Shown here piece by piece: positions 57,656 to 64,000 of a DNA stretch of 64,000 nucleotides (the first letter of the stretch is position 1; each line of letters begins with the position of its first letter). The position numbers and the translations under genes were made by a program. The stretch is from Variovorax paradoxus. GTDB taxonomy: Bacteria > Pseudomonadota > Gammaproteobacteria > Burkholderiales > Burkholderiaceae_C. The notes below the pieces were generated by a model. The model was not told where the DNA came from and did not search any database. It was given only the letters and a program-made list of their open reading frames with translations. The stretch is from NCBI RefSeq assembly GCF_018614955.1, contig NZ_JAGGNV010000035.1:62001-126000 (forward strand), in the 5' to 3' direction.

Positions 57656-60541
57656 ATGAGCGATTCATCGTCGACGCCCGCGGCGTCCGTCTATCACGCC
57701 TACCAGGGCAACACCTACCTCTTCGGCGGCAATGCGCCCTATGTCGAGGAGATGTACGAAAACTACCTCAGCAATCCCGGCAGCGTGCCCGACAACTGGC
57801 GCTCGTACTTCGATGCGCTGCAGCACGTGCCCGCCACCGACGGCAGCACCACGCGTGACGTGCCGCACCAGCCGGTCATCAATGCCTTCGCCGAGCGCGC
57901 CAAGCAGGGCACCACGAAGGTGGTGCAGGCCAGCGGCGCCGATTCCGAGCTGGGCCGCCAGCGCACCGCCGTCCAGCAGCTGATCGCGGCCTACCGCAAC
58001 GTCGGCGCCCGCTGGGCCGACCTCGACCCGCTGAAGCGCGCGGAACGCCCGTCGATTCCGGAACTCGAGCCCTCGTTCTACGGTTTCACCGATGCCGATC
58101 TCGAAACGGTGTTCAACACGAGCAACACCTTCTTCGGCAAGGACACGATGTCCTTGCGCGACCTGCTCAACGCGTTGCGCGAGACCTACTGCGGCACGAT
58201 GGGTGTCGAGTACATGTACACCACCGACCAGAACCACAAGCGCTGGTGGCAGCAGAAGCTCGAAAGCGCGCGGACCAACCCGAAGCTCAGCACCGAGCAG
58301 AAGAAGCGCGTCCTCGAACGCCTGACGGCGGCCGAAGGCCTCGAGCGCTTCCTCCACACCAAGTACGTCGGCCAGAAACGTTTCTCGCTCGAAGGCGGAG
58401 AGAGCTTCATCGTGTCGATGGACGAACTTATCAGCCAGGCCGGCATCAAGGGCGTGCAGGAGATCGTGATCGGCATGGCCCACCGCGGCCGCCTCAACGT
58501 GCTGGTCAACTCGCTCGGCAAGATGCCGGCCGACCTGTTCGCCGAGTTCGACCACACGGCGCCCGAAGACCTGCCGAGCGGCGACGTCAAGTACCACCAG
58601 GGCTTCAGCTCCGACGTTTCGACGCCCGGCGGCCCGGTGCACCTGAGCCTGGCCTTCAATCCCTCGCACCTCGAGATCGTGAATCCGGTGGTCGAAGGCT
58701 CCGTGCGCGCGCGCATGGACCGCCGCGCCGACCCGCTCGGCAAGCAGGTGCTGCCGGTGATCGTGCACGGCGACGCCGCTTTCTCAGGGCAGGGCGTCGT
58801 GATGGAAACGCTGGCATTGGCCGAAACGCGCGGCTATTCGACCGGCGGCACGGTCCATATCGTGATTAACAACCAGATCGGCTTCACCACCAGCGACCCG
58901 CGCGACAGCCGCTCGACGCTGTACTGCACCGACATCGTCAAGATGATCGAGGCGCCGGTGCTGCACGTGAACGGCGACGACCCCGAAGCAGTGGTGCTCG
59001 CGACCCAGCTCGCCCTCGAGTTCCGCATGGAGTTCCAGAAGGACGTGGTGGTCGACATCATCTGTTTCCGCAAGCTCGGCCACAACGAGCAGGACACGCC
59101 CTCGCTGACCCAGCCGCTGATGTACAAGAAGATCGCGGCGCACCCGGGCACGCGCAAGCTCTATGCCGAGAGACTCGCCGCCCAGGGCCTGGGCGACACG
59201 CTCGGCGACGACATGGTGAAGGCGCAGCGCGCAGCCTTCGACGCCGGCAAGAACACCACCAATCCGGTGCTGACCAACTTCAAGAGCAAGTACGCGGTCG
59301 ACTGGAGCCCCTTCCTCAACAAGAAGTGGACCGACGCCGGCGACACCGCCATTCCCACTGCGGAATGGAAGCGCCTGGCCGAGCGCATCACCAAGGCGCC
59401 GGAAAACTTCACCGTGCATCCGCTGGTCAAGAAGGTGCTCGACGACCGTGCGGCCATGGGCCGCGGCGACGTCAACGTCGACTGGGGCATGGGCGAGCAC
59501 ATGGCTTTCGCTTCGCTGGTCGCCAGCGGCTACCCGGTGCGCCTCTCGGGCGAGGACAGCGGCCGCGGCACCTTCACGCACCGCCACGCCGTGCTGCACG
59601 ACCAGAACCGCGAGAAGTTCGACGAGGGCACGTACGTGCCGCTTTCGAACGTGGCCGACAACCAGGCGCCCTTCGTCGTCATCGACTCCATCCTGTCGGA
59701 AGAAGCGGTGCTCGCCTTCGAATACGGCTACGCGTCGAACGATCCGAATACGCTGGTGATCTGGGAAGCGCAGTTCGGCGATTTCGTCAACGGCGCGCAG
59801 GTCGTCATCGACCAGTTCATCGCCTCGGGCGAAGTGAAGTGGGGCCGGGTCAACGGCATCACGCTCATGCTGCCGCACGGCTACGAAGGGCAGGGCCCGG
59901 AGCACAGCTCGGCGCGCCTCGAGCGCTTCATGCAGCTGTCGGCCGACACCAACATGCAGGTCGTGCAGCCCACCACCGCGAGCCAGATTTTCCACGTGCT
60001 GCGCCGCCAGATGGTGCGCAACCTGCGCAAGCCCTTGGTCATCATGACGCCCAAGTCGCTGCTGCGGAACAAGGACGCGACCTCGCCGCTGTCCGAATTC
60101 ACCAAGGGCAGCTTCCAGACCGTCATTCCCGACAACAAGGACCTGAAGGCCGAGAAGGTCAAGCGCCTCGTTGCCTGCTCCGGCAAGGTCTACTACGACC
60201 TGGCGAAGAAGCGCGAGGAAAAGGGCGCCGACGACGTGGCGATCATCCGCGTCGAGCAGCTCTATCCGTTCCCGCACAAGGCCTTCGCCGCCGAACTCAG
60301 GAAGTACCCGAACCTCGTGGACGTGGTGTGGTGCCAGGACGAGCCGCAGAACCAGGGCGCCTGGTTCTTCGTGCAGCACTACATCCACGAGAACATGCTG
60401 GAAGGACAGAAGCTCGGCTACTCGGGCCGCGCCGCCTCGGCATCGCCCGCGGTCGGCTATTCGCACCTGCACCAGGAACAGCAGAAGGCGCTGGTCGACG
60501 GCGCCTTCGCCAAGCTCAAAGGCTTCGTGCTGACCAAGTAA
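57656..60541 (+). CDS. sucA: 2-oxoglutarate dehydrogenase E1 component
   Basis: ThDP enzyme decarboxylating 2-oxoglutarate in the TCA cycle, 961 residues, a normal size. N-terminal YLFGGNAPYVEEMYENYLSN, ThDP/E1 motifs GMAHRGRLNVL, HGDAAFSGQGVVMETL and INNQIGFTT, and a C-terminal E1-type domain (EEAVLAFEYGYASNDPN). ATG at 57656 follows AAGGT. The 166-base gap before it must hold the promoter; I see a small dyad TGGCA-CAA-TGCCA (57529-57541) but no consensus box. Operon with sucB and lpd. Confidence 0.98.
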   Translation: MSDSSSTPAASVYHAYQGNTYLFGGNAPYVEEMYENYLSNPGSVPDNWRSYFDALQHVPATDGSTTRDVPHQPVINAFAERAKQGTTKVVQASGADSELGRQRTAVQQLIAAYRNVGARWADLDPLKRAERPSIPELEPSFYGFTDADLETVFNTSNTFFGKDTMSLRDLLNALRETYCGTMGVEYMYTTDQNHKRWWQQKLESARTNPKLSTEQKKRVLERLTAAEGLERFLHTKYVGQKRFSLEGGESFIVSMDELISQAGIKGVQEIVIGMAHRGRLNVLVNSLGKMPADLFAEFDHTAPEDLPSGDVKYHQGFSSDVSTPGGPVHLSLAFNPSHLEIVNPVVEGSVRARMDRRADPLGKQVLPVIVHGDAAFSGQGVVMETLALAETRGYSTGGTVHIVINNQIGFTTSDPRDSRSTLYCTDIVKMIEAPVLHVNGDDPEAVVLATQLALEFRMEFQKDVVVDIICFRKLGHNEQDTPSLTQPLMYKKIAAHPGTRKLYAERLAAQGLGDTLGDDMVKAQRAAFDAGKNTTNPVLTNFKSKYAVDWSPFLNKKWTDAGDTAIPTAEWKRLAERITKAPENFTVHPLVKKVLDDRAAMGRGDVNVDWGMGEHMAFASLVASGYPVRLSGEDSGRGTFTHRHAVLHDQNREKFDEGTYVPLSNVADNQAPFVVIDSILSEEAVLAFEYGYASNDPNTLVIWEAQFGDFVNGAQVVIDQFIASGEVKWGRVNGITLMLPHGYEGQGPEHSSARLERFMQLSADTNMQVVQPTTASQIFHVLRRQMVRNLRKPLVIMTPKSLLRNKDATSPLSEFTKGSFQTVIPDNKDLKAEKVKRLVACSGKVYYDLAKKREEKGADDVAIIRVEQLYPFPHKAFAAELRKYPNLVDVVWCQDEPQNQGAWFFVQHYIHENMLEGQKLGYSGRAASASPAVGYSHLHQEQQKALVDGAFAKLKGFVLTK

Positions 60542-60592
60542 GAAGAACCACATTCACACCTACGAAGAAACACGAAGCGGAGCACATCAGTA

Positions 60593-61861
60593 ATGTCTAT
60601 CGTTGAAGTCAAAGTCCCCCAGTTGTCCGAATCCGTGGCTGAGGCCACGATGCTGCAGTGGAAGAAGAAAGCCGGCGAAGCCGTCGCGATCGATGAGATC
60701 CTGATCGAGATCGAGACCGACAAGGTCGTGCTGGAAGTCCCGGCGCCAGCCGCCGGCGTGCTGGCCGAGATCGTGGCGGGCGACGGTGCCACCGTCACCG
60801 CCGAGCAGCTGATCGCGAAGATCGACACCGAGGGCAAGGGCGCGGCAGCCGCGCCCGCCGCCGCACCGGCGGCAGCGCCTGCAGCCGCTCCGGCGCCGGC
60901 CGCCGCAGCCGCCACGGCCGGCGGCTCGAAGTCCGATGTCGCCATGCCCGCAGCAGCCAAGCTCTTGGCCGACAACAAGCTCACGACGGGCGACGTGGCC
61001 GGCACCGGCAAGGACGGCCGCGTCACCAAGGGCGACGTGCTCGGTGCAGTCGCCTCCGGTGCCACGGCCAGGGTCGCTGCGCCGGCGGCCATCCCCACGG
61101 GCGCGCCCAAGACGGCGCTGCCGCAGGTCGCTGCGCCTGCCCGCGCGCCGGATCTCGGCGAGCGTCCGGAAGAGCGCGTGCCGATGAGCCGCCTGCGCGC
61201 CCGCATCGCCGAGCGCCTGCTGCAGTCGCAATCCACCAACGCCATCCTGACCACCTTCAACGAGGTCAACATGGCGCCGGTGATGGAAATGCGCAAGCGC
61301 TACCAGGAGAAGTTCGAGAAGGAGCACGGCGTCAAGATCGGCTTCATGAGCTTCTTCGTGAAGGCCGCGGTGCATGCGCTCAAGAAGTACCCGGTGATCA
61401 ACGCCTCGGTGGACGGCAACGACATCGTCTACCACGGCTACTTCGACATCGGCATCGCCGTCGGTTCGCCGCGCGGCCTGGTGGTGCCCATCCTGCGCAA
61501 CGCCGACCAGATGAGCTTTGCCGACATCGAGAAGAAGATCGCTGAGTACGGCCAGAAGGCCAAGGACGGCAAGCTGGGCATCGAAGAGATGACCGGAGGC
61601 ACCTTCTCCATCTCCAACGGCGGGGTGTTCGGCTCGATGCTGTCGACGCCGATCATCAATCCGCCGCAGTCCGCCATCCTCGGCGTGCATGCGACCAAGG
61701 ACCGCGCCGTGGTCGAGAACGGCCAGGTCGTCGTGCGCCCGATGAACTACCTCGCGATGTCCTATGACCACCGCATCATCGACGGCCGCGAAGCCGTGCT
61801 GGGCCTCGTGGCCATGAAGGAGGCGCTGGAAGATCCGGCTCGCCTGCTGTTCGACATCTGA
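60593..61861 (+). CDS. sucB: Dihydrolipoamide succinyltransferase (OGDH E2)
   Basis: E2 core of the 2-oxoglutarate dehydrogenase complex, 422 residues. One lipoyl domain (about 3-77, IETDKVVLEVPAP), an Ala/Pro linker, a subunit-binding domain (about 120-160, PAAAKLLADNKLTTGDVAGTGKDGRVTKGDV) and the catalytic domain with SYDHRIIDGREAV. Fifty-one bases after sucA. The single lipoyl domain and ETDKVVLEV motif separate it from AceF. Confidence 0.98.
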   Translation: MSIVEVKVPQLSESVAEATMLQWKKKAGEAVAIDEILIEIETDKVVLEVPAPAAGVLAEIVAGDGATVTAEQLIAKIDTEGKGAAAAPAAAPAAAPAAAPAPAAAAATAGGSKSDVAMPAAAKLLADNKLTTGDVAGTGKDGRVTKGDVLGAVASGATARVAAPAAIPTGAPKTALPQVAAPARAPDLGERPEERVPMSRLRARIAERLLQSQSTNAILTTFNEVNMAPVMEMRKRYQEKFEKEHGVKIGFMSFFVKAAVHALKKYPVINASVDGNDIVYHGYFDIGIAVGSPRGLVVPILRNADQMSFADIEKKIAEYGQKAKDGKLGIEEMTGGTFSISNGGVFGSMLSTPIINPPQSAILGVHATKDRAVVENGQVVVRPMNYLAMSYDHRIIDGREAVLGLVAMKEALEDPARLLFDI

Positions 61862-61871
61862 GGAGTCACTG

Positions 61872-63302
61872 ATGTCCAACAAGCAATTCGACGTCATCGT
61901 CATCGGTGGCGGCCCCGGCGGCTACGTCGCGGCCATCCGCGCGGCGCAACTCGGTTTCAACGTCGCCTGCGTCGACGAGTGGAAGAACGGCAAGGGCGGC
62001 CCGGCCCTGGGCGGCACCTGCACCAACATCGGCTGCATTCCCTCGAAGGCGCTGCTGCAGTCGTCCGAGAACTACGACCACGCCGGGCATCACTTTGCCG
62101 ATCACGGCATCAAGGTCGAGGGCTTGAGCCTCGATCTGGCCAAGATGCTGGCGCGCAAGGATGCGGTCGTGAAGCAGAACAACGACGGCATCGTGTACCT
62201 GTTCAAGAAGAACAAGGTTACGTTCTTCCACGGCCGAGGTTCCTTCGTGAAGGCGTCCGGCGCCGGCTATGAGCTGAAGGTGACGGGCGCGGCCGAGGAA
62301 TCCATCGAGGGCAAGCACATCATCCTGGCGACCGGCTCCAATCCGCGCCCGCTGCCGGGCGCGGACTTCGACGAGGAAAACATCCTTTCGAACGACGGCG
62401 CATTGCGCATCCCCGGCGTGCCCAAGAAGCTGGGCCTGATCGGCTCCGGCGTGATCGGCCTCGAGATGGGCTCGGTCTGGCGTCGCCTGGGCGCCGAAGT
62501 CACGGTGCTCGAGGCCCTGCCGACCTTCCTCGGCGCGGTCGACGAGCAGATCGCCAAGGAAGCGCACAAGGCCTTCACCAAGCAGGGCCTGAAGATCGAG
62601 CTCGGCGTCAAGGTGGGCGAGGTCAAGTCGGGCAAGAAGGGCATCAGCGTCGCCTGGACGAACGCCAAGGGCGAGGCGCAGACGCTCGAGGTCGACAAGC
62701 TCATCGTCTCGATCGGCCGCGTGCCCAACACCATCGGCCTCAACGCCGAGGCGGTCGGCCTGAAGCTCGACGAGCGCGGTTCCATCGTGGTCGACGACGA
62801 ATGCAAGACCAGTCTGCCCAACGTGTGGGCCATCGGCGACGTGGTGCGCGGACCGATGCTCGCGCACAAGGCCGAGGAAGAGGGCGTGGCGGTGGCCGAG
62901 CGCATCGCGGGCCAGCACGGGCACGTGAACTTCAACACCATCCCGTGGGTGATCTACACCTCGCCCGAGATCGCGTGGGTCGGCCAGACCGAGCAGCAGC
63001 TCAAGGCCGAAGGCCGCGCCTACAAGGCCGGCACCTTTCCGTTCATGGCCAACGGGCGCGCCCGTGCGCTCGGCGACACGACCGGCATGGTCAAGTTCAT
63101 CGCCGATGCGACGACCGACGAGATCCTCGGCGTGCACATCGTCGGCCCGATGGCCAGCGAGCTGATCTCCGAGGCGGTGGTGGCGATGGAGTTCAAGGCC
63201 AGCGCCGAGGACATCGCGCGCATCTGCCACGCGCATCCATCGCTGTCCGAAGCGACCAAGGAAGCAGCTCTCGCAGTCGACAAGCGCACGCTCAACTTCT
63301 GA
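61872..63302 (+). CDS. lpd: Dihydrolipoyl dehydrogenase (OGDH E3)
   Basis: 476 residues; FAD motif VIGGGPGGYVAAIRAAQ, redox disulfide GGTCTNIGCIPSKALLQSSE, NAD motif GLIGSGVIGLEMG and the C-terminal HAHPSLSEA. No lipoyl domain, unlike lpdA in the PDH operon. GAGG precedes the ATG. Ten bases after sucB, so it is made for the 2-oxoglutarate complex. The window therefore has two different E3 genes. Confidence 0.97.
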   Translation: MSNKQFDVIVIGGGPGGYVAAIRAAQLGFNVACVDEWKNGKGGPALGGTCTNIGCIPSKALLQSSENYDHAGHHFADHGIKVEGLSLDLAKMLARKDAVVKQNNDGIVYLFKKNKVTFFHGRGSFVKASGAGYELKVTGAAEESIEGKHIILATGSNPRPLPGADFDEENILSNDGALRIPGVPKKLGLIGSGVIGLEMGSVWRRLGAEVTVLEALPTFLGAVDEQIAKEAHKAFTKQGLKIELGVKVGEVKSGKKGISVAWTNAKGEAQTLEVDKLIVSIGRVPNTIGLNAEAVGLKLDERGSIVVDDECKTSLPNVWAIGDVVRGPMLAHKAEEEGVAVAERIAGQHGHVNFNTIPWVIYTSPEIAWVGQTEQQLKAEGRAYKAGTFPFMANGRARALGDTTGMVKFIADATTDEILGVHIVGPMASELISEAVVAMEFKASAEDIARICHAHPSLSEATKEAALAVDKRTLNF

Positions 63303-63306
63303 CCCC

Positions 63307-64000
63307 TTGAGCGTCAAACAGGCATACGAAGCGGAGCTGGCTGCGCGGGGGTACCAGAGCGACCCCGCGCAGCTGCGCGCCGTCGAGGCGCTCGACCGCT
63401 GCGCCGGCGAATGGGCCGACTACAAGGCGCAGCGTTCCAACGCATTCAAGAAGCTGATCAACCGGCTGGAGATTCCGCGCGGCGTCTACATGTACGGCGG
63501 CGTCGGGCGCGGCAAGAGCTTCCTGATGGACTGCTTCTACAACGCGGTGCCGCTCAGGCGCAAGACGCGGCTGCACTTCCACGAATTCATGCGCGAGGTG
63601 CACCGCGAGCTGGCCGACCTGCAAGGTACGGTCAACCCGCTCGACGAGCTCGGGCGCCGGATCGCCAAGCGCTACAAGCTCATCTGCTTCGACGAATTCC
63701 ATGTCGCCGACATCACCGATGCCATGATCCTGCATCGGCTCTTGACGGCGCTGTTCGAGAATGGGGTGGGCTTCGTCACGACCTCGAACTTCAAGCCCGA
63801 CGATCTCTATCCCGGCGGGCTGCACCGCGACCGAATCCTGCCTGCGATCGCGCTTCTCAACGAGCGGCTCGAGGTGATCGGCGTCGACAACGGCACCGAT
63901 TACCGCCGCCGGACGCTGGAGCAGGTGCGCCTCTATCTCACGCCCAACGGCGCGGCGGCCGACAAGGAGATGCGTCACGCCTTCGAGCGCCTTGCCGAAA
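63307..64000 (+). CDS. zapE: ZapE/AFG1-like ATPase, 5' part (runs off the window)
   Basis: An open frame from a TTG at 63307 (5 bases after lpd) to the edge, 231 codons. It has AAA+ features: Walker A GGVGRGKS at 64-71, Walker B LICFDEFHVADITDAMI, and the ZapE/AFG1 sequence RLHFHEFMREVHRELADL. ZapE acts at the division ring, and AFG1 in respiratory-chain protein quality control. No in-frame ATG exists before Walker A, so TTG is the likely start; this makes the gene easy to miss. An antisense open frame over it is a shadow. Confidence 0.9.
   Translation, partial: MSVKQAYEAELAARGYQSDPAQLRAVEALDRCAGEWADYKAQRSNAFKKLINRLEIPRGVYMYGGVGRGKSFLMDCFYNAVPLRRKTRLHFHEFMREVHRELADLQGTVNPLDELGRRIAKRYKLICFDEFHVADITDAMILHRLLTALFENGVGFVTTSNFKPDDLYPGGLHRDRILPAIALLNERLEVIGVDNGTDYRRRTLEQVRLYLTPNGAAADKEMRHAFERLAE

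Noticed and set aside
63292..63978. A 228-codon minus-strand frame at the right edge
   Set aside because: It is antisense to the clear ZapE ATPase, which has Walker A and B motifs; the minus product has no family features.

Overview
The window is 64 kb of dense, GC-rich (roughly two-thirds G+C by eye) bacterial chromosome, with short gaps, many 4-base ATGA stop/start overlaps and strong codon bias towards G/C third positions. Gene content and order point to a betaproteobacterium of the Burkholderiales, most likely a Comamonadaceae member near Variovorax. The pointers are an iscR-S-U-A-hscB-hscA-fdx cluster, an intracellular PHB depolymerase with a cysteine lipase box, a betaproteobacterial proteasome homologue inside the pyruvate dehydrogenase operon, several Bug-type tripartite tricarboxylate receptors, and a gallate/protocatechuate 4,5-type catabolic cluster. 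The genus is an inference from style, not from a marker gene.

Layout. 1-2.7 kb: end of a propionyl-CoA carboxylase alpha subunit, then bioB and a VOC-fold protein. 2.8-6.1 kb (minus): a soluble RnfB-like ferredoxin, phaZ and an aromatic/aspartate aminotransferase. 6.2-8.3 kb: uvrB. 8.4-14 kb: the complete ISC iron-sulfur assembly cluster with its IscR-type promoter, an internal terminator-like hairpin and a dispersed repeat in front of hscA, followed by dnaQ and tRNA-Val(CAC). 15-26 kb: housekeeping and envelope genes (L-2-hydroxyglutarate oxidase-like enzyme, YqjD- and YqjE/YqjK-like proteins, pyrD, rpiA, a glutaredoxin-like secreted protein, oligopeptidase A, folD) and a PAS-histidine kinase/response regulator pair. 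26.5-33.3 kb: aceE-aceF-bph-lpdA, ended by a perfect palindromic terminator. 33-40.8 kb: NlpC/P60 hydrolase, PQQ-type sugar dehydrogenase, isochorismatase-like hydrolase, a LysR/mmsA divergent pair, a DAHP synthase and an NAD-type isocitrate dehydrogenase.

40.9-55.5 kb is the accessory catabolic region. A LysR regulator with two DNA-binding domains is divergent from ligJ-ligK-gallate dioxygenase and a Bug receptor; together these would open the gallate ring to 4-oxalomesaconate and convert it to pyruvate and oxaloacetate. Next come a second LysR gene and a compact seven-gene operon (tcuA, tcuB, class II aldolase, Bug, LigI-like lactonase, Bug, 2-hydroxyacid dehydrogenase). It looks like a pathway for an unidentified tricarboxylate or lactone, and I consider it the best candidate for an undescribed system. 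A perfect T-N11-A dyad sits between the second LysR gene and tcuA.

55.6-64 kb returns to central metabolism: prpE, the 2-oxoglutarate dehydrogenase operon sucA-sucB-lpd, and the start of a zapE gene with a probable TTG start that runs off the window. I see no insertion sequences, prophage, CRISPR arrays, rRNA or replication origin. Repeats are limited to one dispersed intergenic family (two copies), one 68-bp tandem duplication and several operator-like palindromes.
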